From NCBI RefSeq assembly GCF_024213555.1, contig NZ_JANAVO010000030.1:1-32756 (forward strand): 32,756 nt of DNA, given 5' to 3'. The stretch's first letter is position 1. Each line of letters opens with the position of its first letter. Shown here piece by piece: positions 24,986 to 32,755 of this stretch. The stretch comes from Allokutzneria sp. A3M-2-11 16. Lineage in GTDB: Bacteria; Actinomycetota; Actinomycetes; Mycobacteriales; Pseudonocardiaceae. The notes beneath the pieces were generated by a model. That model did not search any database. It was not told the origin of the DNA and saw only the letters and a list, made by a program, of their open reading frames with translations. Position numbers and translations under genes: made by a program.

Positions 24986-25069
24986 AGCGCGCGAACCGTC
25001 ACGAAAGCCGACACAGCTTCACTGTGGGCACACCCCTGGCGCAATCGGCCGTTCGGACGACGGTGGGCC

Positions 25070-25097
25070 TTGACAGGCTGACAGGGGTTTGTAACCT
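25070..25097 (+). promoter_or_regulatory. Promoter of the ethanolamine operon
   Basis: TTGACA (25070-25075), a 16-base spacer and TAACCT (25092-25097, TANNNT type) predict a transcript start near 25104. The GntR-type operator lies just downstream at 25113-25134. Confidence 0.6.
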
Positions 25098-25112
25098 CCC
25101 TCACACGGCAGC

Positions 25113-25134
25113 AATGGTCTAACTGTGGACTATT
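25113..25134 (+). promoter_or_regulatory. GntR-type operator 1 (upstream of the permease)
   Basis: AATGGTCT, five bases, then TGGAC, built on the inverted pair GGTC-N8-GACT. The same pattern recurs on the opposite strand at 27315-27338 upstream of the ligase gene (15 of 22 aligned bases identical, including AATGGTCT and TGGAC). The position just after the predicted transcription start suits a repressor, most simply the FadR/GntR protein encoded second in the operon. Confidence 0.6.
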
Positions 25135-25167
25135 TGCGTTCCGGGCGGCGAGGGCTGGAGGCGGTCG

Positions 25168-26598
25168 GTGAGCAGGGACGCGCACTACGACGACGTCGGG
25201 CAGGGCTATCTGGAGAAGCGGCAGCTGCGCACCGGGCGGGCCGGGTGGGTGCTGCTGGCCGGGCTCGGAGTCTCGTACGTGATCTCCGGGGACTTCTCGG
25301 GGTGGAACTCCGGGCTGGCGCAGGGCGGCTGGGGCGGGCTGCTGCTGGCCACCGCGTGCATGGCGCTGATGTACACCTGCATGGTCTTCGGCCTCGCGGA
25401 GATGGCTTCGGCGATGCCAGTGGCGGGCGCGGGGTACGGCTTCGCGCGGCGGGCGCTCGGGCCGCTGGGCGGGTTCGCGACGGGGACGGCGATCCTGATC
25501 GAGTACACGATCGCGCCCGCCGCGATCGTGGTGTTCATCGGCGGCTACGTGGAGTCGCTCGGACTGTTCGGGCTGACGAACTCCTGGCCGGTGTACCTGG
25601 TCTGCTACGCGATCTTCGTGGGCGTGCACCTCTACGGCGTCGGCGAGGCGCTGAAGCTGATGTTCGTGATCACCGGGGTCGCCGTCGTCGGCCTGCTGAT
25701 CTTCGTCATCGGCATGCTGCCCGCGGTCGACTGGGCGAAGCTCTTCGACATCGCGCCGACGAATGCCTTCGGTGCCAGCACGTTCCTGCCGTTCGGCATC
25801 GCCGGGGTGCTGGCCGCGTTCGTCTACGGGATCTGGTTCTTCCTCGCGGTGGAAGGGGTTCCGCTCGCCGCGGAGGAAGCTCGCGACCCGTCGAAGGACA
25901 TGCCGAGGGGCATCGTCGCGGCGATGCTGGTGCTGCTGGTGTTCGCGGCGCTGATCCTCGTCGTGGCGCCCGGCGGCGCGGGCAGCAAGACGCTGATGAC
26001 CTCCGACAACCCGTTGGTGCACGCGCTGCGCGCGGCCTACGGCGGCAACTCGGTGCTGGCGGGCGTGGTCAACTACATCGGGCTGGCGGGGCTCGTCGCG
26101 AGCTTCTTCTCGATCATCTACGGATACTCGCGGCAGCTGTTCGCCCTGTCCCGCGCGGGATACCTGCCGCGGGCGCTGTCGCTGACCGGGCGCAGGAAGA
26201 CCCCGTACCTGGCGTTGATCATCCCGGCCACGATCGGTTTCGCGCTCGCGGCGATCACCCAGAACGGCGCGAAGCTGATCAACATCGCGGTGTTCGGCGC
26301 GGCCGTGTCCTACGTGCTGCTGATGGTCTCGCACATCGTGCTCCGCGTGCGCGAGCCGAACCTGCCCAGGCCCTACCGCACCCCCGGCGGCGTCGTGACG
26401 ACCGGCGTCGCGCTCGTCCTCGCGTGCGCGGCCGTGGTGGCCACCTTCCTCGTGGACATCGCCGCCGCCGGGGTCACGGCGGGGATTCTCGTTGCCGCGC
26501 TTGCCTATTTCTGGTTCTACAGTCGGCATCGCCTTGTCGCGCAAGCACCGGAAGAGGAGTTCGAGGCGATCCGGCGGGCCGAGGCCGACCTGGAATGA
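25168..26598 (+). CDS. APC-family permease, ethanolamine-permease type
   Basis: A 476-residue inner-membrane transporter with about 12 transmembrane helices. The N-terminal WVLLAGLGVSYVISGDFSGWNSGLAQGGWGG segment and the MPVAGAGYGFARRALGP motif are characteristic of the ethanolamine permease branch of the amino acid/polyamine/organocation superfamily. The substrate is inferred from family and context: the next genes encode a gamma-glutamyl ligase and oxidising enzymes. Start GTG 25168 with GGAGG 6 bases upstream. The stop overlaps the ATG of the regulator gene (ATGA). A related amine cannot be ruled out by sequence alone. Confidence 0.87.
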   Translation: MSRDAHYDDVGQGYLEKRQLRTGRAGWVLLAGLGVSYVISGDFSGWNSGLAQGGWGGLLLATACMALMYTCMVFGLAEMASAMPVAGAGYGFARRALGPLGGFATGTAILIEYTIAPAAIVVFIGGYVESLGLFGLTNSWPVYLVCYAIFVGVHLYGVGEALKLMFVITGVAVVGLLIFVIGMLPAVDWAKLFDIAPTNAFGASTFLPFGIAGVLAAFVYGIWFFLAVEGVPLAAEEARDPSKDMPRGIVAAMLVLLVFAALILVVAPGGAGSKTLMTSDNPLVHALRAAYGGNSVLAGVVNYIGLAGLVASFFSIIYGYSRQLFALSRAGYLPRALSLTGRRKTPYLALIIPATIGFALAAITQNGAKLINIAVFGAAVSYVLLMVSHIVLRVREPNLPRPYRTPGGVVTTGVALVLACAAVVATFLVDIAAAGVTAGILVAALAYFWFYSRHRLVAQAPEEEFEAIRRAEADLE

Positions 26599-27314
26599 AC
26601 ATCGATCACACGGTGTTCCGCCCGGTGCGCAGCGGGAACGCCTTCGAGGAGGCCGTGGAGCGGATCCTCCAGTCGATCAAGCTGGGCATCGTGCCGACGG
26701 GCGAGCGCCTGCCGCCGGAGCGCGAACTGGCCACCCGGCTCGGGGTCAGCCGGATGACGCTGCGCGAGGCGATCCGGGCGCTGCAACAGGCGGGCTACGT
26801 CGAGTCGCGGCGCGGGCGCTTCGGCGGCACCTTCGTCGCCTACCGGGCCAGCGCGGCGCCGCACGACCCGGACGCGCTCGCCAAGGTCGTCGCGAACATG
26901 TCGACGGACCTGGACGACGTGCTGACCTACCGCTGGGTGCTGGAGGTCGGCGCGGCCCGCTCCGCCGCGGCGCGGACGCTCACCGCTCAGGAGCGGGACC
27001 ACCTGGTCACGATCCAGGCCGAGGTGGAGCGGTCCGACGAGGGAACCTACCGACAGCTCGACTCGCGGCTGCACCTGGCGATCGCCGAGATCACCGGATC
27101 GCCCTCGCTGGCCTCCTCGGTGGCCGACAACCGGATGCGGGTCAACGAGCTGCTGGACGCGATTCCCTTGTTGCAGCACAACATCGAGCACTCGCACGCG
27201 CAGCACCGGGGCATCGTGCAGGCCATCCTGTCCGGCAACGCCGAACGGGCGGGCACCGCGATGGCCGAGCACCTGGACGGGACCGCGGCGCTCTTGCGCG
27301 GCTTCCTGTCCTGA
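26595..27314 (+). CDS. FadR-subfamily GntR transcriptional regulator
   Basis: 239 residues. The N-terminal winged helix-turn-helix (about 12-75) includes GERLPPERELATRLGVSRMTLREAIRALQQAGYVESRRGR, the standard GntR signature. The C-terminal all-helical FCD-type domain (about 95-235) carries DSRLHLAIAEITGSPSL and an H-x3-H element (HSHAQHRGIV), whose histidines commonly bind a metal and the effector. It overlaps the permease gene by ATGA and lies 35 bases before the ligase gene. Matching inverted-repeat operators flank it, so it probably represses the operon and is released by ethanolamine, a glutamylated intermediate or another pathway signal. Confidence 0.92.
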   Translation: MNIDHTVFRPVRSGNAFEEAVERILQSIKLGIVPTGERLPPERELATRLGVSRMTLREAIRALQQAGYVESRRGRFGGTFVAYRASAAPHDPDALAKVVANMSTDLDDVLTYRWVLEVGAARSAAARTLTAQERDHLVTIQAEVERSDEGTYRQLDSRLHLAIAEITGSPSLASSVADNRMRVNELLDAIPLLQHNIEHSHAQHRGIVQAILSGNAERAGTAMAEHLDGTAALLRGFLS

Positions 27315-27338
27315 AATAAGGTCCATTTTCAGACCATT
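27315..27338 (-). promoter_or_regulatory. GntR-type operator 2 (upstream of the gamma-glutamyl ligase)
   Basis: On the minus strand AATGGTCT, five bases, then TGGACC; the inverted pair is GGTC-N8-GACC. It fills the gap between the regulator stop and the ribosome binding site GGAGG (27339-27343) of the ligase gene. It may control an internal promoter or act as a roadblock. Confidence 0.6.
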
Positions 27339-27349
27339 GGAGGCAACCA

Positions 27350-28708
27350 GTGCCGCACCCCCCGATGTCCGTCAGCCAGCTGCGGGACCTGGTCGACCGC
27401 GGTGAGATCGACACCGTCGTGCTGGCGATGACCGACATGCAGGGCCGGTTGCAGGGCAAGCGCCTGGACGCGCGGCACTTCCTGGACGACGTGCTGCCGC
27501 ACCACGCGGAGGCGTGCAACTACCTGCTCGCCGTCGACGTCGAGATGTCCACTGTGGACGGATACGCGATGTCCTCGTGGGAGACCGGCTACGGCGACTT
27601 CGTCCTCGACCCCGACCTCGGCACGCTCCGCCGCACCCCGTGGCAGCCGGGCACCGCGCTGGTGTTCGCCGACGTCATCTGGGAGGACGGCAGCCCGGTC
27701 GCGGCGTCGCCGAGGCAGATCCTGCGCGGCCAGCTGGAGCGGCTCGCCGAGCGCGGGCTGACCGCGATGGTCGGCACGGAGCTGGAGTTCATCGTCTTCC
27801 GTGACAGCTACGAGCAGGCGTGGGACAAGGGCTACGACAAGCTCGTCCCGGCCAACCAGTACAACGTGGACTACTCGCTGCTGGGCACCGCGCGGGTGGA
27901 GCCGCTGCTGCGGGCCATCCGCAACGGCATGGCGGGCGCGGGGATGAAGGTGGAGTCGGCCAAGGGCGAGTGCAACCTCGGCCAGCACGAGATCGTCTTC
28001 CGCTACGCCGACGCGCTGACCACGTGCGACAACCACGGCCTGTACAAGAACGGCGCCAAGGAGATCGCCGCGCAGCAGGGCATGAGCCTGACGTTCATGG
28101 CCAAGTACGACCAGCGCGAGGGCAACTCCTGCCACATCCACATCAGCCTGCGCGGCACGGACGGCGAGCTGGTCTTCACCGGTGACCATCCACATGGTAT
28201 GTCCACAATGGCCGAACACTTCCTCGCGGGCCAGCTCGCCGCGCTGCGCGAACTGACGCTGCTGTTCGCGCCGAACATCAATTCCTACAAGCGTTTCGTG
28301 CCGGGGAGCTTCGCACCGACCGCGGTCGCGTGGGGCCGGGACAACCGCACGTGCGCGCTGCGGCTCGTCGGCAAGGGCGCGGGGCTGCGCATCGAGAACC
28401 GGGTCCCCGGCGGAGACGTGAACCCCTACCTCGCGGTGGCCGGGCTGATCGCGGCCGGGCTGCACGGGATCGACAACGAGCTTCCGCTGACGGACGAGCT
28501 GACGGGCAACGCGTACGCCAGCGACGCCGAGCGCGTGCCGACGACGCTGCGCGATGCCGCGGAGTTGTTCCGTGCCAGCGACATCGCGCGTTCCGCGTTC
28601 GGCGATGAGGTGGTCGAGCACTACGTCAACGCCGCCCGGGTGGAGCAGGCGGCCTTCGACGCCGCGGTGACGGACTGGGAGCGGGTGCGTGGTTTCGAAC
28701 GCCTCTGA
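27350..28708 (+). CDS. Glutamine-synthetase-like gamma-glutamyl ligase (GlnA4-type, ethanolamine)
   Basis: 452 residues with the glutamine synthetase fold. Active-site elements are kept: ELEFIVF (metal-binding glutamates), AKGECNLGQHEI (second metal site), GNSCHIHISL (catalytic-loop histidine), NSYKRF with PGSFAPT, and RIENRVPGGDVNPYLA. Unlike nitrogen-assimilating GlnA, it belongs to the amine-glutamylating branch. In Streptomyces coelicolor GlnA4 makes gamma-glutamylethanolamide from ethanolamine, glutamate and ATP, while GlnA3 acts on polyamines. The ethanolamine-type permease, SDR and aldehyde dehydrogenase beside it favour ethanolamine here. GTG start 27350 with GGAGG 6 bases upstream. 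It overlaps the next gene by 20 bases. Confidence 0.88.
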   Translation: MPHPPMSVSQLRDLVDRGEIDTVVLAMTDMQGRLQGKRLDARHFLDDVLPHHAEACNYLLAVDVEMSTVDGYAMSSWETGYGDFVLDPDLGTLRRTPWQPGTALVFADVIWEDGSPVAASPRQILRGQLERLAERGLTAMVGTELEFIVFRDSYEQAWDKGYDKLVPANQYNVDYSLLGTARVEPLLRAIRNGMAGAGMKVESAKGECNLGQHEIVFRYADALTTCDNHGLYKNGAKEIAAQQGMSLTFMAKYDQREGNSCHIHISLRGTDGELVFTGDHPHGMSTMAEHFLAGQLAALRELTLLFAPNINSYKRFVPGSFAPTAVAWGRDNRTCALRLVGKGAGLRIENRVPGGDVNPYLAVAGLIAAGLHGIDNELPLTDELTGNAYASDAERVPTTLRDAAELFRASDIARSAFGDEVVEHYVNAARVEQAAFDAAVTDWERVRGFERL

Positions 28709-29408
28709 AGTTCCCGTCATCGGCATCAGCACGTACCTGGAGGAGACGAGCTGGGGCGACTGGAGCCGCCGCGCCGCGCTGCTGCCGGAGAACTACCTCA
28801 CGGCGGTGACGAAGGCCGGGGCGATCCCTGTGCTGCTGCCGCCGATGGACGTCGACGTGGCGACCGTACTGCGGCGGCTGGACGGGCTGTTGCTCGCCGG
28901 AGGCGCGGACCTGACGCCGGAAAGCTATGGCGCCCAAGCACATCCGAAGACCATCGGCGTCCGGCCCGAGCGGGACGGCTGGGAACACCGGCTGCTGGAA
29001 GCCGCGCTGGCGGTGGACATGCCGGTGCTCGCGGTGTGCCGGGGCGCCCAGCTGCTGAACGTCGCGTGCGGCGGGACGCTGCACCAGCACCTGCCGGAGG
29101 TGGTCGGCAACGACACCCACCGCATCTCCCCCGGCGTGTTCGGTCCGGTGTCCGTGCGACTCGACGAGCAGCAGCTGCCGGGAAGTCTCCTTGGCTCGCA
29201 AGTGAAAGTGCGCTGCTACCACCACCAGTCGCTGGACGCGCTCGGTTCCGGGCTCGTCGCGAGCGGCTGGGCCGAGGACGGTACGGTCGAAGCGGTCGTG
29301 CTGCCGGACCGCGAGTTCGTGGTGGGTGTGCAGTGGCACCCCGAGGAAACCCTTGACGACGTGCGGCTGTTCGCCGCTTTCACCGAGGCTGCCAGGAGGC
29401 CGTCATGA
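28689..29408 (+). CDS. Class-I glutamine-amidotransferase-like gamma-glutamyl hydrolase (PuuD-like)
   Basis: 239 residues, peptidase C26/PuuD branch. The catalytic triad is intact: nucleophile C117 in VLAVCRGAQLLN, and H217 and E219 in VGVQWHPEE. LLAGGADLTPESYG is the usual oxyanion-side loop. PuuD cleaves gamma-glutamyl-GABA in putrescine breakdown; here the likely substrate is a gamma-glutamyl-glycine-type product of ethanolamine oxidation, releasing glutamate and glycine. The GTG start at 28689 lies inside the end of the ligase gene, preceded by GGGAG. The stop overlaps the aldehyde dehydrogenase ATG. Confidence 0.88.
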   Translation: MVSNASEVPVIGISTYLEETSWGDWSRRAALLPENYLTAVTKAGAIPVLLPPMDVDVATVLRRLDGLLLAGGADLTPESYGAQAHPKTIGVRPERDGWEHRLLEAALAVDMPVLAVCRGAQLLNVACGGTLHQHLPEVVGNDTHRISPGVFGPVSVRLDEQQLPGSLLGSQVKVRCYHHQSLDALGSGLVASGWAEDGTVEAVVLPDREFVVGVQWHPEETLDDVRLFAAFTEAARRPS

Positions 29409-30790
29409 AGGCCGAAGACCCGCTTGCGCGGTCGAGCATCGACGTGGTCAACCCCGCCACAGAGCAGGTGGTGACCGAGGTCGAGCTGCTGGGCGAGGCC
29501 GAGACCGACGCGGCGATCGAGCGCGCGGTCAAGGCAGGTCCGGCCTGGCGCGCTGTGGCGCCCGGCGACCGCGCCCGGCTGCTGGCCCGCTTCGCCGACG
29601 CCGTAGACGCCGACCTGGAGCACCTGGCGCGCCTGGAGGTCACCAACTCCGGGCACACGCTGGGCAACGCGCGGTGGGAGGCGGGCAACGTCCGCGACGT
29701 GCTCCGGTACTTCTCCGGTGCGCCAGAACGCTTGTTCGGCAAGCAGATCCCCGTCGCAGGCGGGTTGAACGTCACCTTCCGCGAACCGCTCGGCGTCGTC
29801 GGGATCATCGTGCCGTGGAACTTCCCGATGCCGATCGCCTCGTGGGGTTTCGCTCCGGCGCTCGCGGCGGGCAACACGGTCGTGCTCAAGCCCGCCGAGC
29901 TGACCCCGCTGACCGCGCTCCGGCTCGCCGAGCTGGCCCGCTCCGCCGGTATCCCCGAGGACGTCTTCCAGGTGCTCCCGGGCCGTGGATCGGTTGTCGG
30001 GCAGCGGTTCGTGACGCATCCTGCCGTGCGCAAGCTGGTGTTCACCGGCTCCACGACGGTCGGCAAGCAGGTCATGGCGGGCTGCGCGGAGCAGGTGAAG
30101 CGGGTGACCCTGGAGCTGGGCGGGAAGAGCGCCAACATCGTCTTCGCCGACTCCGATCTGGAGAAGGCGGCCGCGACCGCGCCGTACGGGGTCTTCGACA
30201 ACGCGGGGCAGGACTGCTGCGCGCGTTCGCGAATCCTGGTGCAGCGCGGTGTCTACGACAAGTTCCTGGAGCTGCTCGAACCAGCGGTGCGCGGTGTTCG
30301 CGTCCAAGATCCGTCCACTGAGGACAGCGAGATGGGCCCGCTGATCTCGGCGACGCAGCGGGACCGCGTCGCGTCCTATGTGGACCCTGACCGGATCGCA
30401 TTCCAGGGAACGTGCCCCTCAGGTTCGGGATTCTGGTATCCGCCAACGGTTCTGCTGCCTGTCGACTCACAGGATCGGGCGTGGCGCGAGGAGGTCTTCG
30501 GCCCGGTGGTGTCCGTGCTGCCGTTCGAGGACGAGGCGGACGCCGTGCGGCTGGCCAACGACACCGAGTACGGCCTGTCCGGTTCGATCTGGACCCGTGA
30601 CGTCGGGCGGGCGCTGCGCGTCTCCCGCGCGGTCGAGGCGGGCAACCTCTCGGTGAACTCGCATTCCTCGGTGCGGTTCTGGACGCCGTTCGGCGGTTTC
30701 AAGCAGTCCGGTCTCGGCCGGGAGCTCGGCCCCGACGCGCTGGACGGGTTCACCGAGGTCAAGAACGTCTTTGTGGCAACGGAGGAATGA
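29405..30790 (+). CDS. NAD(P)-dependent aldehyde dehydrogenase
   Basis: 461 residues of the ALDH superfamily. Cofactor and catalytic elements are complete: PWNFPMPI, FTGSTTVGK, LELGGKS with general base E237, and NAGQDCCARSR with nucleophile C271. In this operon it should oxidise the gamma-glutamylated aminoaldehyde to the acid. The ATG at 29405 has GGAGG 5 bases upstream and overlaps the hydrolase stop (ATGA). It is slightly shorter than many ALDHs (about 480-500 residues) but lacks no core motif. An alternative aldehyde substrate is possible. Confidence 0.92.
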   Translation: MKAEDPLARSSIDVVNPATEQVVTEVELLGEAETDAAIERAVKAGPAWRAVAPGDRARLLARFADAVDADLEHLARLEVTNSGHTLGNARWEAGNVRDVLRYFSGAPERLFGKQIPVAGGLNVTFREPLGVVGIIVPWNFPMPIASWGFAPALAAGNTVVLKPAELTPLTALRLAELARSAGIPEDVFQVLPGRGSVVGQRFVTHPAVRKLVFTGSTTVGKQVMAGCAEQVKRVTLELGGKSANIVFADSDLEKAAATAPYGVFDNAGQDCCARSRILVQRGVYDKFLELLEPAVRGVRVQDPSTEDSEMGPLISATQRDRVASYVDPDRIAFQGTCPSGSGFWYPPTVLLPVDSQDRAWREEVFGPVVSVLPFEDEADAVRLANDTEYGLSGSIWTRDVGRALRVSRAVEAGNLSVNSHSSVRFWTPFGGFKQSGLGRELGPDALDGFTEVKNVFVATEE

Positions 30791-30795
30791 GGGTC

Positions 30796-31560
30796 ATGCA
30801 ACGTCTCCAGGACAGGGTCGCCGTGATCACCGGCGGGGCCAGCGGTATTGGGCTCGCCACCGCAAGGCGCTTCGCCGAGGAGGGCGCGCGGGTCGTCATC
30901 GTCGACCTCGACTCCTCCGCGGGCGAGGCCGCAGCCAAGGAGGTCAACGGCGACTTCCAGTACGCCGACGTGGCCAACGAGGAGGACGTGCGCCGGTTGT
31001 ACGCGGCCGTGCACGGCATGCACGGGCGCATCGACATCGCGTTCAACAACGCGGGCATCTCACCGCCCGAGGACGACTCGATCCTCACCACCGGTATCGA
31101 GGCGTGGCAGCGGGTCCAGCAGATCAACCTGACGTCGGTGTACCTGTGCTGCAAGTACGTGCTGCCGTACATGCGGGAGGCGGGCAAGGGCTCCATCATC
31201 AACACCGCCTCGTTCGTCGCCGTGATGGGCGCCGCGACCTCGCAGATCTCCTACACCGCGTCCAAGGGCGGCGTCCTCGCGATGAGCCGGGAGCTCGGTG
31301 TGCAGTTCGCCCGCGAGGGCATCCGCGTCAACGCGCTGTGCCCCGGCCCGGTGAACACCCCGCTGCTGCGCGAGCTGTTCGCCAAGGACCCCGAGCGCGC
31401 CGCGCGCCGCCTCGTCCACGTCCCGCTGGGCCGCTTCGCCGAGGCCACCGAGATCGCCGCCGCCGTCGCGTTCCTGGCCAGCGATGACTCCTCGTTCATC
31501 ACCGCGTCGCAGTTCCTCGTGGACGGTGGCATCTCCGGCGCCTACGTCACCCCGCTCTAG
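30796..31560 (+). CDS. Short-chain dehydrogenase/reductase
   Basis: 254 residues, classical SDR. The Rossmann motif TGGASGIG (12-19), NNAG (84-87), catalytic S139, and YTASK with Y153 and K157 are all present, as is the PG motif CPGPVNTP. In the operon it is the natural candidate for oxidising the hydroxyl of gamma-glutamylethanolamide to the aldehyde used by the preceding dehydrogenase; this assignment is inference. ATG 30796 is chosen because it is 10 bases from GGAGG and starts at the conserved N-terminus. The ATG at 30787 overlaps the previous stop but sits one base from that ribosome binding site. Confidence 0.92.
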   Translation: MQRLQDRVAVITGGASGIGLATARRFAEEGARVVIVDLDSSAGEAAAKEVNGDFQYADVANEEDVRRLYAAVHGMHGRIDIAFNNAGISPPEDDSILTTGIEAWQRVQQINLTSVYLCCKYVLPYMREAGKGSIINTASFVAVMGAATSQISYTASKGGVLAMSRELGVQFAREGIRVNALCPGPVNTPLLRELFAKDPERAARRLVHVPLGRFAEATEIAAAVAFLASDDSSFITASQFLVDGGISGAYVTPL

Positions 31561-31585
31561 GTCAGAGCACGCACGCGGGTCGGTC

Positions 31586-31617
31586 GCCGCCCTGTTCGGG
31601 AACTCGACCAGGGCGGC
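31586..31617. terminator. Hairpin terminator between convergent genes
   Basis: GCCGCCCTG (31586-31594) pairs with CAGGGCGGC (31609-31617), a 9-bp GC-rich stem with a 14-base loop. It lies 25 bases after the SDR stop and 13 bases beyond the methyltransferase stop, so it can serve both. Confidence 0.75.
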
Positions 31618-31630
31618 CCGAACCTGCCAG

Positions 31631-32287
31631 CTAGTTGTGCTCAGGGGCTTCGAGGACGAAGAACAGGAAGCCCGGGAAGGCGTTGAGGATGTCGAACTCG
31701 CCCGGGAACTGCTCGCGCGCGGCGGGCACGGGTTTGGCCTCGTGGATGACGGAGATCCGGAATCCCGCCGCGGTGAAGGCGCCGGTCATCGCGTGCAGCG
31801 GCCGGTTCCAGAAGGTCAACTTCGTGGTCCGGCCGCCGAGGGTCCACTCTTCGACGCGGTGCTCCGTCGCGAAGTAGTTGGGCTGGGCACCGGCTTGATG
31901 CTGGAGGAGGACGATCGCGAACGGGTTGTCCACCGAGACGATGAGCCGACCCCCGGGCCTGAGCACGCGTCGCACCTCGGCGAGCGGCGGTTCCCAGTCC
32001 CGCAAGTAGTGCAGCACCAGGGATGCCACGACGTCGTCAAAGGAGTTGTCGGCGTACGGCAACGGTTCCGCCAGATCAGCGACCCGCAGGTCCACGTCGG
32101 CGCCGAGCCTCCTGCGGGCCTGCTCCAGCATCCCCGCGCTGGCGTCGAAGCCGCTCACCACGGCGCCCCGCTCACGCAGCTCGGCGAGCAGCTGCCCCGC
32201 CCCGCACCCGGCGTCCAAGATTCGCCGACCGGCCACATCCCCCGCGAGGGCCAGGGTCGCGGGCCGCTCGTAACGCCTCCTCCCCAT
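31631..32287 (-). CDS. Class I SAM-dependent methyltransferase, N-terminally truncated
   Basis: About 218 residues from ATG 32285-32287. Motif I (RRILDAGCGAGQLLAEL) and later motifs (VSGFDAS, DDVVASLVLHYL, VRRVLRPGGRLIVSV) show an intact SAM-binding Rossmann core; the substrate is unknown. Relatives normally have 30-40 residues before the YERPA..LAGDV segment, forming an N-terminal cap; here the reading frame enters YERPA directly out of another gene, in a different frame (see 32172-32522). The only available ATG is inside that gene. It is either a shortened but usable enzyme or a pseudogene formed by a deletion. Confidence 0.72.
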   Translation of the reverse strand: MGRRRYERPATLALAGDVAGRRILDAGCGAGQLLAELRERGAVVSGFDASAGMLEQARRRLGADVDLRVADLAEPLPYADNSFDDVVASLVLHYLRDWEPPLAEVRRVLRPGGRLIVSVDNPFAIVLLQHQAGAQPNYFATEHRVEEWTLGGRTTKLTFWNRPLHAMTGAFTAAGFRISVIHEAKPVPAAREQFPGEFDILNAFPGFLFFVLEAPEHN

Positions 32288-32522
32288 CGATGTGCAGCAG
32301 GAAGTCCACGACGGCCTCGGCGACGCGTTCGTACGTCGATTCCCATGCCGCATCATCGAACGGCTCCGCGCTGAGCAGACGGAGTTCATCCACGAAGAGC
32401 GGGCGCACCGCTTCGAATCCGAGGCGGGGCCGCAGGCGCGCCGTGAACCACGGCATGTCCACGGTGACGTCGTGCAGCTCCGCGAGGACCGTGTCCCCGG
32501 AGCGCACCAGCCACACTTCCAT
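32172..32522 (-). pseudogene. Small conserved hypothetical gene with its 3' end lost
   Basis: It begins normally: ATG 32520-32522 with GAGGG 7 bases upstream. It reads MEVWLVRSGDTVLAELHDVT..., VRPLFVDELRLL and VVDFLLHIDGEEA, a small actinobacterial protein of unknown function that usually ends shortly after the LHIDG motif. After about 32280 the frame continues as low-complexity Arg/Gly/Ala sequence, which is the shifted frame of the methyltransferase gene, to a stop at 32172. The natural end and the start of the methyltransferase have been joined by a deletion. Confidence 0.62.
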
Positions 32523-32601
32523 CACGCTGCCCTCGCTATCTGTTCCTCGTGAACGGCGTGGGTCCGTTGCACCCCTTACCTTTTCAGCCCACGCCCGCAC
32601 C

Positions 32602-32627
32602 ACGCTGGAACCGTCACGTTCCAGCGT
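32602..32627 (-). terminator. Hairpin downstream of the right DUF222 gene
   Basis: ACGCTGGAAC (32602-32611) and GTTCCAGCGT (32618-32627) form a perfect 10-bp stem with a 6-base loop, 38 bases after the right DUF222 stop. The corresponding left copy lacks this segment. Confidence 0.7.
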
Positions 32628-32665
32628 CACTTCCGGGCCGTCCGTCCACTGTGGCCGTCCCGGGG

Positions 32666-32755
32666 CTATAGCACCAATGGGCAATCCACCCTGATGTTCC
32701 GCAACGGCACCTGATCAGGATCGATCCACTTCGGAGGGATGAACGCCGGTATCCC
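32666..32755 (-). CDS. DUF222/HNH endonuclease (13E12-type), 3' end only (second copy)
   Basis: The last 29 codons of a minus-strand gene entering from the right edge and ending at TAG (32666-32668). The residues are identical to those of the left-edge gene, including PPKWIDPDQVPLRN, the C-terminal block of DUF222-HNH proteins. The five codon differences, counting the stop, are all silent. A hairpin follows 38 bases downstream. The catalytic part is outside the window. Confidence 0.72.
   Translation of the reverse strand, partial: GIPAFIPPKWIDPDQVPLRNIRVDCPLVL

Noticed and set aside
24610-26544. Long minus-strand frame opposite the permease
   Set aside because: Arg/Asp/Gln/His-rich shadow of the permease codons; no family features. 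The frame at 10923-12599 opposite the hexosaminidase is rejected for the same reason.
25125-26594. In-frame upstream extension of the GntR gene
   Set aside because: The frame is open across the permease only as a shadow; the ATGA-coupled ATG at 26595 gives a normal-length GntR protein.
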